NCBI GenBank assembly: GCA_031002005.1
Contig: CM061921.1
Coordinates: forward strand, 147,283,283 to 147,347,282
Direction: 5' to 3'
From: Vandiemenella viatica
Lineage: Eukaryota; Arthropoda; Insecta; Orthoptera; Morabidae
Length of the DNA: 64,000 nucleotides
In this document: in pieces, positions 43,961 to 55,404 of the stretch
Layout: each line of letters begins with the position of its first letter
Numbering within the stretch: position 1 is the first letter of the stretch
The notes under the pieces: generated by a model
What the model was told of the DNA's origin: nothing
Databases searched by the model: none
Seen by the model: only the letters and a program-made list of their open reading frames with translations
Made by a program: the position numbers and the translations under genes

Positions 43961-45400
43961 TAGAAACTTCGTTCATTTGTTTGCTATTATTCTCTGACGA
44001 TTCTGTACTTCTTTTGTATCCCGACCTGATATTGGATTCTAAGATTTGTTTTGGTAAACCCTGAATACAATATATTTTTTTAACGCGACAGATTGATTCT
44101 GCCTTTCCGCTTCCTTTCCCAACCTTCTTTTTTTGTACTGGTAACCAGATAGTTTTCTTTGACCGTCAGACATTTTGGAAGAGGCACGCACGTAACTCAA
44201 ACAATGTACACTATAAAATAATATAAAAAGTAAATATTTATCCTTGTTCTAAATAAGCTAAAACCATAACTAAGATAAATTATTCTCAGTCGATATAAAA
44301 AAATATTTATGCACAACACAAAATATTTTCCATACCCTGTGAACATAAAGAAAGTCTAGTGTTACTATACAGTCAAAGCTTATTCGCGGAGGATAATATC
44401 CGTAAATTTGCTGCAAATACAGAAACCGTGTATACAGAATGGCAATTTCTATAGGCTTAAACGGAATATGTTCCAAGTTCAAAAAAAAAAAAAAAAAAAA
44501 AGATGTTGTGGAGTGATTGTCGCGCAATGCACTTATTAAACCAACTGACAAAGTTATTCACATTCACTAAAATAGTTAATGAATTTCTTTTTGTTGAGCA
44601 GCAATTAGAGTATGTGTAAACCGCTTTCGTATATATAATAAGCATCATGGGTTATTATATATTAGCAGTTAACATTCGAAATTGAATATAGGCCTACTAA
44701 TGGTATGTGAAGTATCTAATCGGTAATCAGCAGCTGGTAATATTATTTATTTATTAATGATTGTAAGTACTGTCCCACACCCACTAAACTACAAGTATTT
44801 TCACAAGCGATCAAAGCTAGTGTATGTAATTTAACCCAACCATAACACTTACAATGCCTATACGGTATCTAATTTGTACAACAAATCTGTGATGCTCGGA
44901 TTACGAGAAGAAATTATTATGTAAATTATTCCACTTCGATTTCCAATAACTAAGATCCATATTGATTTTGTTGATCAATTCAATAAAATAAATACTCAGC
45001 ATCTATCGATTCCATGTATTAGAGCCTAGCTGCAATTGCGAAAAACACTCCTTCTCACCGCGTCTAGTAACTTGTGGGCAGTATAACGTCGGAATCAGTG
45101 CAGGTAGCCGAGGACAGGTGTAACAGCCCCCACCTACCGTGCTTCTGTTGTGTGCTTTTGTCGTTGTGCGCTTATATCGTTGTGCGCTTATGTCGTATAT
45201 CCAACTAAATAACAGTTTAATCATAGATACCTTTAGAAATTATGAAATCCTGAAGTAAATTTTATGAACTTCCACTTATCACTTATAACGTAATAGTAAG
45301 ACTAATGCTGTTGTGTAATGAAACCACTTTTATAATTAACAATAATAAGCAAGTTGAGAAAACAAAAGTCGAAACAACGTTCTACTCGCGTGGTAAGGCC

Positions 45401-45500
45401 CAATTCACACAGAAGAGACCTGGCGCGGACTTCGGGCTGAGACATGGCGCGGACGCGGCGCATTTTGAAGCTGCTCCTATGGTGCAATTCACACAGAAGC
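45401..45500. repeat. Direct repeat pair inside the hAT right end
   Basis: CAATTCACACAGAAG occurs at about 45401 and again at about 45485, about 84 bp apart, within a GC-rich patch containing GCGCGGAC motifs. May be a small separate insertion in the hAT. Confidence 0.55.
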
Positions 45501-45769
45501 GGCTGGGCAACGGTGCGCCCCTTTGAGGTCCGCGCCTCGTTTCTTCGAAGTCTCTAGGGGCGCACCCAAATAGCTAAGAACTGTAAGTTTTTAACGAACG
45601 GAAAAATCGGTATGTGGATTTTTTTTATTAATTGGGTATTTAACACATTAATATTATTAATATTTTTAATATTTTTCTCATACTTACAGCCGAAATGACG
45701 CCCCTAAATTTTAGCGCCCCGGGCAAATGCCCGGTTTGTCCCCCCCTAGAGCGGGCCCTGCCAATATCA

Positions 45770-46710
45770 CATACTTAATTTATTATAAAGATGTGCTGTG
45801 CATGGCCTAGTACAAGCTACTTTAATTCTTGTACCGCACCACTGTGCAATAGAACTATACACATAAATAAGAAGTCTATTAATAAGATGTCTGTCTAATT
45901 GCTAACTTAGTGATGATTTCAGATCAGAAGCGTAGTGTATTGATAGGTTCCCAGATTCCACAATACGGTCTCAAATAGTTCCGTAGATTTACCTTGAGGT
46001 ATTTAGTTGATTACGCAGTATTAAAAACTGTTTCACTGTGTGACAGAATATTGTCAGATTTACTTTCGTAATTACTTCCATAACCTTATAAATTTTTACT
46101 ACTGACTTCACTAGGTCTTCAACACAGCTTTACTAGCCTCCAAAAAATTACAAATGGCTTTTACAACTCTGTAAATAATTGTTTCACTGTTCGAAATTTA
46201 TACATTTCCATTTATTGTACCATAAAATAGTTTACATAAATACGAACGAATAAGCCTCCTGAATCAGAACTTGTAAGCTGTATAAAACGTGTTAATAGGA
46301 TGAACCTCTTACAACTGTTAATTTTTAGATCCATATTGATTGACTTAACATATCACCTTCATGTCAAATTCGAATTTATGAGTTTTAAATCTGCACAAAC
46401 TGGTTAGGTTAGTGAAATGAATGTGTAGATCTGTACTTTCGCCCGATTTCAAAATAATCGCGCAGGTACAGTATTTCACTCAAAATGTACACACACATCA
46501 CTGCACCAAGAAAGGGCTTTAAGGATTTCTACCCTAATTGTCAAATTGCTCATGAATCGATTGTGATGCGCGTCAAATGAGACATTATTTTATAATTCCA
46601 GTGATTAAAGCTTGTGTGAGGCTAGAGTTAAAAATTTCCGCTTCACGCTATTACGTATATGGAGTGGTTGCTTGAAGACTGAGGAATCCGATCAACCCGA
46701 CAAGCCTTTG
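45770..46710. other. No recognisable feature
   Basis: AT-rich unique sequence. Confidence 0.35.
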
Positions 46711-46712
46711 TA

Positions 46713-46715
<3 letters not shown>

Positions 46716-46773
<58 letters not shown>
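46716..46773. repeat. (TA)n microsatellite
   Basis: About 28 TA units directly preceding the dispersed element that starts TACTAGCTCG. Confidence 0.95.
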
Positions 46774-46774
<1 letters not shown>

Positions 46775-46776
<2 letters not shown>

Positions 46777-47663
46777 CTAGCTCGTACCCGCGACTTCGTA
46801 CGCGTGGATTAAGAATTTTTTTGCCAGAATTAAATGTAGAAAGTTGTTGGTAACGAAGGATTGGTCCCAAACAATATCAAGTCGGAATAATATGACAGGA
46901 ATGCTGTCACTATATCAGTGTACCATCGAACCTGTCTCTTGAAGAGAATCAATTTCCAACATATTTCTGTCACCATTCGATAAGGTCTCAAAATTTCGTG
47001 ACTACAACTGTTAATCATACTGGAAAAAATATCCTGCGCCCTTCATATAGATTTCCTTATAAAATTCCATCACAACGATATAGCCATTTAGTCGTCTAAA
47101 CATAACAAAAAGACAGAGACTTAATTCCGTATTTATAATAATATTACTGTGGTTCACACTCGCACACTGACTGCGAACAACACCTGAGGGATCATTATAA
47201 CGTAAAAAAGTGTACACCTACAACATTGCAAGACTACCTACGATTTGCCTCGCATTGCACCCCTAACTTTCTAATATCTACAGTTTAACACTCAATCCGA
47301 ATAACCTACGGCCCAGACCTGACTCTTACGACGAAAAACAATTTTTAAAAATCTTAGCCTCCACGGAGATTTGAACCGGAGACCACGACATTCGTAAGCA
47401 AGCGCTTTAACTACTGAGCTGCCAGTCCACTACAAGGAAACACGGTACGGAGACGTCCATATCCAACGTGTCTGTCTATCGCCGTATTTCGTAGTTATGA
47501 GACATGTGTTATTTATACAGATAATTTTTCAACCAAAAGTAGACAGTATTTTTCTCCTTGTTTCAAAGAATAAGTGTGCAAAGTTTCATCGAGATCGGAT
47601 GAAAACTGTGGATTTGTATGAAGAAATAACAAACCAACATGCATTTTATATAATATAAATAAA
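46775..47663 (+). mobile_element. Dispersed TACTAGC...CGCGACTTCG-type repeat
   Basis: Starts TACTAGCTCGTACCCGCGAC / TTCGTACGCGTGG after the (TA)n tract and ends AAGTTTCATCGAGATCGGAT / GAAAACTG ... CATTTTATATAATATA. This start/end pairing is familiar from widespread insect repeats, probably of non-LTR or SINE origin. Only one copy is present here, so the boundaries rest on recollection of the family. No significant frame. Confidence 0.5.
47360..47430 (-). repeat. tRNA-like segment within the TACTAGC repeat
   Basis: On the minus strand TGGCAGCTCAGTAGTTAAAG (A-box) lies about 40 bp from CCGGTTCAAATCTCC (B-box). A tRNA-derived promoter, either part of the element or a nested SINE head. Confidence 0.55.
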
Positions 47664-47669
47664 CAAGTT

Positions 47670-50600
47670 CTCGATTCGAATTTCTTCACTGGCTGCCCTT
47701 CTACATATGGGAATGGCAATCCAGTTGTCATTATTAATTCGTCAATACCAACTGTCCTGCTACTTCCAAATCATTCTTGCTTCGTCCCACTTCTTTAATC
47801 TTTGCTCTTCTATCTTATAATTGCTACTTGGGAACATTGAACACAGGAGCTACGTAACTACTCTCTTAAATTCATCAACCCTACCTTTATGATTTATGAC
47901 TGCACACGCCAATACAACGGTTTTAGCACCCTCTTAGGATAATTTCTTATTAATCTCTGCACATACAGATTCCCAACCAATGTTGTTCAGAGTTTCGCGT
48001 TAGCTTTCAATTCAGCAGAATTTTCCAGCGCCACTCGCCTTTTCATCTTCACCAGAGCCGCTACTTTCCTTAATGTGGAAAAGATTTCACGAGGTACAAC
48101 AATATTCGACATACATATCAGTTATTTATACTTTTACGATTTTGTTTTCGATGTATCATTTTGAAGTTCCCTTTCAAGAGAGATTCGAGACAAGGAAATT
48201 TTATTCTAAAGTATCAACCTTTGCAGATTCCACCTGTTTCTGTACACTGGCCCAACATTATGAAATTTATTCCACTCAATTCTGGAGTTTCATAATCATG
48301 ACAAAGAGAAAGTGTGAATGCTATATCAAAATTGGGCTAGACTATTCAATTATGCAAAATGGGGCGTAGATATGTTGAATGTAATTTTTTAAATTATCGA
48401 ATGACATTTATGAAATAGTTCAGTTCAGTATGGTGATGAATAATTTAGCTGAAGTAAAACAATTCAAATGTAAAAACTTTTTATAGCTAGAATTATATCC
48501 ATGGACAGCGATTCAATCTGAGGCGATACTGCAGTTTCCGTGAGCGTCTAACAATGAGAAACTTCATAGACGGTCGACTAATGACTAGTCACCAACTTGT
48601 GGAACAAACGCATAAATTCCTCTGGAATCTTTAAACAAAATGGGTGGAATGTCACTGCGTGACTGATAGGAGGAGAATGTCTATAATTTCGACAGATAGA
48701 AGTGCTGCAGAAAGGACGACTGAAGACATGTTTTTATCCTAATGATCTGGAATTTCCTCTTATCGGGGTCAAAAGCAACCTGGAATTCGTGATTGTGCAC
48801 GTGTCAGTACCCGGTCACCCACATTGCCTGCAGGTTATCTTGACAAATTCAAATGTCACGCCCATTCCTTATCCGGTTCAGTCTACGTGCAGTGACTCGT
48901 TCGGTGCTTTAGTTCGTCGCTATAACAGTTGAATGCAAAGTACTCTAAACGTCTTAGGTGTCTGGTTGTGGGGCTTGAAAAAATGTTGGACGCAACAAGA
49001 TTATACAATCATATGACTAAGTGGATATGAGAAATAAGATGTACCCAGTGTCTGAATTATTTAGCAGTAATCTGTAAGCGATAGTTTCAATCGCCGTCCA
49101 CAACGTCTTTTTTCATGTACTGTCAGGGGTGAAAACTCTGTTTATGGACCTGCCGGAGGCGTCTTCTGTGAATCGACATGGCCCAACCTGCTCGACGACC
49201 AGTCTGCGGTGACTGCCAAGAGGTTGTGGCATCTGCATGTTGTGAGATGTTATAGGTAGATTGTGGTTGCACTATCTGATAAATTGCTAAATGAGCATTA
49301 CTCGTTTTCAAGTGCAAAAACTGATTTACGTGAATTGTAAGAGGCGTATCATCCAATCCCAGGTCAACGCAAGATTACTGTTATATTCGCCGCCTGTTTA
49401 AATTTGATGGTAAATTGTAGAGTTAAGCAAAATTTTATCCCTGTTAATAATGAATGTGGTATTACCAGTATGTCTCAATTGTTTACGAGACAAATGAGCT
49501 CATTTTATCGTTTTTTTCCTTCTATTTAACAAACAATAGGACAATTGTAATTGAGAATATGTCCTTCGAAGTTTACTCAATATATTATCTTGAGTTCTCA
49601 ATTATTTTTCTTGAATTCTAGTAGCGTCTGGCATTCTAAATTTCAAGTAGTGTAATAGACTTTCTTCGGGATGTTCTTCTAGAAGCATTGAGTCTTCCAG
49701 CCCTTTCACATATATAATGGCTTCATCTCGATTTGTAATTGCATAGTAGTGTCTAGGGTAGGGGATACCGTGATAATATTTTTTTTTCAACTATTTGTTC
49801 GATCATTAACTCCTCGTGCTGGTGACGATATTGAAATGCAGTGTGTACAGATAATTTTGAGCAATTGTATTACACACAAGTGACTTCTTTGAAAACAAAC
49901 ACAATTATTGGATTCCTGAGCGCCAAGATGATGATGGTCATGATAATGAGCTGGAATGACTGGTGGTACTTAGCTTATGCACATTACTAGGTGGTAGCGT
50001 GTGTTCCACAAAACGATAGTGTAGTATCAGATAGTATGCAGACGTGATGAAGCAATATAACAGAATAGGACCTGCTATACAATAAAAACTTCGAATTCAC
50101 TGATGCAGAGAGTAAAGAGCAGAAATAAACCAATGTTATTGGAAATTTTAAAACAACTGATGCTTCTGTAAAAAAAAAAAAAGTGAAATGCGATCGTAGA
50201 AACAAACGAACGAATAAACTTACATTGGCAGTAATGAGATTTCATACATTTAAAAATATGCCGACGTTTAGACGGGAAAATAATAAGCGTTTTCAAATTT
50301 CATACGAATAGCTGTGGCTTCGTCTTAATAGATTCGTTTTGGTCTGAACATTCAACAGCTAACGTAGCAGATCTGTGAAATTCATCTTTTATGGGCAGTG
50401 AGATTGGTTAGATTATATATTTCAAACACACACACACTTAATATGTTCTTCGTTTTGTCTTTGTTTAAATCCCAGGACCATAAACCCAGATTTCTCTAAC
50501 TGCGCTAATGTCATTAAAAGTTAAGTATGCTAATTTTTTAGAGGAAGCATAGTATATTGATGTGGATCCTAACTTCTGTAACTGATGGATAGCGGTTCCC

Positions 50601-52015
50601 CAATCATAACAGTTTTAAGCGAAGTAAGTTTCTCTGTCACCCACATGCGCGTGAATGACAAATTTGCGCTTCTGCTGATTTGGATTGGCTTTCGTGTATA
50701 AATGTCTAGAATTCCTATCACTTCGTGTTTTAAATTTATAACTACCTGTTTAAAGTCTTCAAAAAAAGTTTAAAGACTCATTCGTATGTATGTAGTCGTC
50801 AAAATAGCCATTTCAAAGACACGTTCACCACATCTTGCGTTACCAACAACCAAAGTTGTTGGAGCTCGTTTGAAATATTTGCCACTATTGGTCTTGATAC
50901 AAACGTTTCTAGCCCAGCCTAATTCAACCCCATTAAGTCATCGGAGACGGGAATGCATTTTTGTAACGTGTAAATCTGTTGTTACTGTTCCACTAGGCCT
51001 GAATATTTCTTTGATTAGCAGTAAGCTTTCATATGGTAGCGAGTAAATGTATCTATTCTGTATCGGTATTCGTGTCTCGCCATTGTTATTAAAGATGGTT
51101 GCTGCGTATAGCTGATGTGACAAATATTGCCACTGACTCGTAAAATTTCACACCAATATTAGTACAAAGTAGACCTTCCACTTCTGACTGTATATCCTAA
51201 ATACTGTAGGAAGAATGCGTTGCCAGGTGGTAACTGTTTCACTATCAGCACACGACGATTGACAATTTGTTGCGCTGAGCGCTCTTATTATAGCTAACAC
51301 CCATTATTCCAGTTTCTTTATACAGTTTCGAGATAATGGTTTCGACTGTGAAATCCATCAATTCACAGTCCTAGTCGTCAACTATAATTTGGGTATTGTT
51401 GAGCATTTTTACCATGTTTGGTAGATACGACACTGGGTTCAGTTATCTTGTGCCTTCACGGCACTATTGGGGGAGGGGGGGGGGAACTCGTGCAGCTTAT
51501 GCCAAAGTTCATGGTTGACGTAATTATCCGTTCATTTACTACACTCTGTACTGACTGCATTAACGAACACCTGGACTCCTTAATTCAGAGTATGAAAGAT
51601 TGATTTATAAAACGATGTTATAGAGAACAATGACTCGTTTATAATTGGAAATTCCCTCTCACTATTGATGTTATTTTACTCGACGATAATGAATATGAAT
51701 GAACATGCGAGATAATGGAACGATTTTTAATTTAAAAAAAAAAAATATACCGCTCGGGGACTTGGAAAAGTATTTTGAAATATTAAACTACACAGCTATC
51801 AACAAGAGTTAATTACTTCACACCCAATAAAATTTTGAAAAATGTTGGCCTCATAAAGAGTAATACACTACTGTTTTTTTTTTAATTTGAGACACACAGT
51901 AGGAATAGCATGAATCATTAAAAATTAGGAGGATGTGTAGAACAGTGAAACCTTAGCAAGTGACTAATATTGGAGAGATGGCGTGCATGTGGTGTGACCG
52001 GGAAGGTCAGTGTTA
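47670..52015. other. No recognisable feature over 4.3 kb
   Basis: The longest stretch without a recognised repeat. Frames at 48073-48369 (98 codons), 48702-48932 and 50786-51046 have no domain, no clear splice sites and AT-biased codons. Probably unique or very old sequence. Confidence 0.4.
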
Positions 52016-52017
52016 TG

Positions 52018-52375
52018 GGCCGTCCATTAATCACGTGAGGTGAAATAGGGGGCGAAATCTAACGAAACCTCACCAATAGGGAGGGGTCAACAGATCTCAC
52101 GTGAGGTTTCGAAATTCTTGTAGGACTGCAGAGCTAAAAAAAAAAAAAATCTACAAATCACGCGAAAGTCTATTTTAGGGGAGGTATTTCGTCCAAAAGT
52201 GGGGGTATAACCGCCCTTGGAAGCAAAAAAAAAAAAAAAAAAATCTCCAAAAGTTACGAGGATAGGGGGGGATGTCTCTGTCAAAATCTAAGATCATTTT
52301 GGAGGGGAGGTGGTCCTACCAGATCTCACCAAGTCTCACCAGAAGGGGGGGGGGGGGAAACGCCCCCTTAGGCCA
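52018..52375. mobile_element. Possible DNA-transposon fragment with GGGCCGTCCATTAATCACG end
   Basis: GGGCCGTCCATTAATCACG TGAGG resembles ends of insect non-autonomous DNA elements. The interior repeats CTCACGTGAGG/ACCTCACC and ends in a G-run (52346-52358). No matching right end was found, so it is probably truncated. Confidence 0.4.
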
Positions 52376-52787
52376 CGCTCAGTTTGTGCATCATTGTCAA
52401 ACGAAGTGGAAACGTGCAAGTAGCGGTATGCCTCTTCTACATTAAATGCCAGTTCGACTTCGAACATGACAGAATTGGTCACCGGGAATCTGGTGACAAT
52501 GCTGCTCGTAAAGGGTAAGCTGCGTCGACGAGAGGGCACTGGACCACCTAATGTGACCATAGCGTGGGATGACTGAAAACTTGTCCCCATGGCTGTAACC
52601 GAAAGAACAACTTCGTCTACAGTGTTGGCTGGACGTTGGAGCAATGCAACAGACATGGCGTCAAAGGTTCTGTGCCGTATTCTGAGGGCTGGACTGGTGG
52701 CACGCATGCCATTGCGTCGGCTCTCCAAACGCCTCAAACTGCAATGGCCAAGTAAACACAAGTCACTGGCGTGCTGAATGGTAACAT

Positions 52788-53136
52788 GGGAGCGTGCAGG
52801 AGGGTTTGACTGGAAGGCTACGCTGGGCTACGTGGGGGAGGAGGGGTACCGAGCCAGGCCACGTAGCTTTCCTTTCATAACACTTCTCACAGTTAAAATG
52901 AGGAACAGAACACACAACAGCATGTGAATATTTATTTCCCTCAGTTAATTATCTCCGTATGTAATTTACAATAGTCTGACGGGAGAAAATGGTACAAAAT
53001 GTCTTTTGGAATCAAAAGGGGAAAAAAGCAACGTGCTAGGTGGGGAGGGGGGGGGGTAGAGGCAGAAGCTACATGGGTGGGGGGGGGGGGTATCCCAGGA
53101 GGCCAAAATGGAGCTACGTGGTTTATGGACACTCTC
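52788..53136 (-). mobile_element. MITE-M copy 4, inserted in the Tc1 relic
   Basis: 349 bp flanked by CAT on both sides (52785-52787, 53137-53139). It has lost about 25 bp just inside its left end but keeps GGGAGCGTGCA there and GGTTTATGGACACTC at the right. Same orientation as copy 2. Confidence 0.85.
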
Positions 53137-53203
53137 CATGTAGCGAGTACGGAAGAGCCCCACTTCAACTATGGCCGCGCATGTCAGATGCTATCGTGAT
53201 GAA

Positions 53204-53453
53204 CAAGGGCGTCCAGGATAATCTTCAGGTTGGGTGAAAACAAGGAAACTTAACAAAAATAATTGTTGGAAATTGTTTTGCTAGAAAAAAAAATATTTGT
53301 TTAACATATTTGAACACTAGTTGGCGAAGGTTCTGATTAAATTTTCATAATTTATTTTTCAATATTAAGAGTGAATTTTCCTATATTTTTCGCTGGAATA
53401 ATTGAGTGAGGGAGCCAAGGTAAGGCAAGCGCCTCACCCTAGAGAAACCCATG
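53204..53453. mobile_element. Small hAT-like insertion in the Tc1 relic
   Basis: 250 bp flanked by the 8-bp duplication GTGATGAA (53196-53203, 53454-53461; both followed by C). It begins CAAGGGCGTCCAGG and ends AGAAACCCATG, fitting the CA...TG termini of hAT elements, though the inverted repeat is short and imperfect. No coding capacity. Confidence 0.65.
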
Positions 53454-53799
53454 GTGATGAACGCAATCGGATAGAATGTATTGCAGTATAGCAGACAAAT
53501 GCCTTAATAGTTTGGGGCGCTTTTCTCGCTTCGTACGTATAGATAGAAATCTGAACAGCAACCGATACATCAGAGCCAGAGGAACTGCCCCTCCTGCAGG
53601 CAGCTCCAAACGCCATATTTCATCAGGACAATGCCCGACCATATGTGCCTATGAATTTGAGCGCAGCCTTCGAAGTACGACGGGTTCCATTACTACCCTA
53701 GCCTCCACGTTCGCTTGACATGCCGCCTATCGAACATGTCTGGAATGTGGTCGGTCGGTAGTTTGTTGGCTCTGGTCCTTCTCCATCGTCTGTGCTTTG

Positions 53800-54485
53800 A
53801 GGACGCGCTGCAAATCGTGTGGCAGTGTTTTCCCCAGCATCATATTAATTAGGCTATCTTGGATTTTATGTCAAGGTGTCTAGAGGCTCTGATTGTAGCA
53901 CTTAGCGGCTTCATTAAGTACCGAATTCTCACTGACAATGTGCACGTACTGTTCTGCAATACTAATCATTTGCGTATTGTCATGTCCCTAATGTGTGAAA
54001 CATATTTCATTGTAATTATGTCTCCTTGGTGTTGCAATTTTCATGAACAGCCTCTCTAAACTTGTTCGTCAGTCGGATTCAGGTCTTGCGACAAGGTCCC
54101 AAAGAAGCAGCATAAAAGTAACGACAGAGAACGATGTTTTCGAATTATTCTGTTGGTATTTTTGAGGTTGAAGTTTGAGTCAGTCACAGTATTCGTCTAA
54201 ACGATACTAGAAAAACTGTCAACATTTGATGCAGAGGCGCTCCAAGACCAGTTGTCAGTGCTAACCACGCGTGATGAAACCCATCTGGGATTAAATGATT
54301 CAACTCTGATGTACTGACAAACGGTTTGAGGAACGTCGTCGAAGACACTTTTTTTAGTGTGGGAGACTAGATTGTAAAAACGTATGTGCACTTTGTTAAT
54401 ATCCTTCCTTGCTGAAGTGGCTATGCAATTCTTTTTTGGGTGATAGTTGATAATTCTTATGTTAATAATAAAAGATCATAAATTT
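53800..54485. other. No recognisable feature
   Basis: No supported gene or shared repeat. Confidence 0.35.
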
Positions 54486-54493
54486 TAAAAAGT

Positions 54494-54735
54494 GTGGTGG
54501 GTGAGTGGTTAACACTCTGGCCTCGCATTTGGGAGGACGCCGGTTCGAATCCCCCGTCCGGGCATCCAGAATTGTTTTTTCTACGGTTTCCCCAAATCTC
54601 TCCAGGCGAATTCCGGGATGCTTCCTTCAAAAGGCTATGGCCGAATTCCTTCCTGTTCCTTGTCCCCAGTTCCATCCCGCCTCTAATGACCTCGACGTCT
54701 ACGAGGCATAAAGCCATTAGTAAAAAAAGAATTAA
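54494..54735 (+). mobile_element. SINE-A copy 21, full length, subfamily A1
   Basis: GTGTGGTGGGTGAGTGG head, GGTTCGAATCCCC B-box, complete body and the full A1 tail GTCTACGAGGCATAAAGCC ATTAG with an A-run. One of the most complete copies. Confidence 0.9.
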
Positions 54736-54744
54736 ATTTGTTGA

Positions 54745-55155
54745 CTTCTTTTCTAATAGTTTTCTCGTTTTAATTCGAAATAAAACTAGACTGTTATTTG
54801 ACATTTAAATATATTTCTGACTCAAGTATTCAATTTTCGTTTCCTATACTTATATCATAATCAGCACACTACATAAGACATATCATAGCAATAACAAGGT
54901 TTTTTGTTGGAATTTTTATTGTATTCACGATCCGGCTGCAAAATTGACGAGATTTAAATGGAAAAAATCTGTAATATATTTGAGATATTGGATTTAAGAA
55001 ATCCTTTTTATCATCAAAATTTGTTTACACTCATAGCTAGCACCAAATCAGAGTTATCGTTTATATTTCCTCGTCCTAAAAGGACATAAATATTAAGAAT
55101 TGTCGTATAAAATTGGAGAGCAAAAATATTATTGCATGTGACACACAAATGTCTG
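54745..55155. other. No recognisable feature
   Basis: AT-rich unique stretch. Confidence 0.35.
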
Positions 55156-55162
55156 GACCCGC

Positions 55163-55400
55163 AAGTGTGGCCGAGTGTTAAGGCGCCACCAAACTGGATA
55201 GAGGATGTACAACGGGACCAGGTAAGAGTCCTAGCATCACGTACCGGCAGTCCTGATTGTGGTATTTAATCGGTTTCACAAATTCATCCAGGCGAATGCT
55301 GGAACGGTCCCCAATATCCGCAACATAAACTACAAATTTCACAAAAAAAATAATACTTACCACATACGTAAGCTACATGTTGCGCAGGCAAATGGGCAAC
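55163..55400 (+). mobile_element. SINE-B copy 3
   Basis: GTGTGGCCGAGTGTTAAGGC head resembles the A-box of a tRNA with a long variable arm (Leu/Ser type). Then GGCAGTCCTGATTG, CATCCAGGCGAATGCTGGAA, GGTCCCCAATATCCGC and TTTCACAAAAAAA. Best head of the family. Confidence 0.68.
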
Positions 55401-55404
55401 ACAA

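Larger units (their letters stand above)
42181..45760 (-). mobile_element. hAT element, about 3.6 kb, decayed
   Basis: Ends AGGGCCCGCTCTAG and, reversed, CAGGGCCCGCTCTAG, flanked by the 8-bp duplication CCAATATC (42173-42180, 45761-45768). The terminal C of the left end is either absent or shared with the duplication. Subterminal regions carry GCCCC/GGGGC blocks. A transposase pseudogene lies on the minus strand in the left half. The right part (44000-45700) is largely non-coding and includes an A-run (about 44480-44500). Confidence 0.88.
52410..53790 (+). mobile_element. Decayed Tc1-like transposon split by two insertions
   Basis: Transposase remnants run from about 52580 to 53790 on the plus strand but are separated by MITE-M copy 4 (52788-53136) and a 250-bp hAT-like insertion (53204-53453). 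Skipping both restores the expected order of conserved blocks. Terminal repeats not identified. Confidence 0.75.
52589..53790 (+). pseudogene. Tc1-type transposase pseudogene, doubly interrupted
   Basis: Block 1 (52589-52775): TERTTSSTVLAGRWSNATDM, VLCRILRAGLVARMPLRRLS and KRLKLQWPSKHKS, the second helix-turn-helix and linker. Block 2 (53140-53203): remnants of the first catalytic region (EPHFN in one frame, VRCYRDE in another). Block 3 (53454-53790): VWGAFLASYV, NAIFHQDNARPYVPMNLSAA with the second Asp, then PPIEHVWNVVGR with the Glu. 34 residues separate the second Asp and the Glu, the canonical Tc1 spacing. Stops in several places. Confidence 0.8.

Noticed and set aside
52336..52761. 141-codon minus-strand frame
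   Set aside because: It is antisense to the Tc1 transposase N-terminal block on the plus strand and ends in a G-run.
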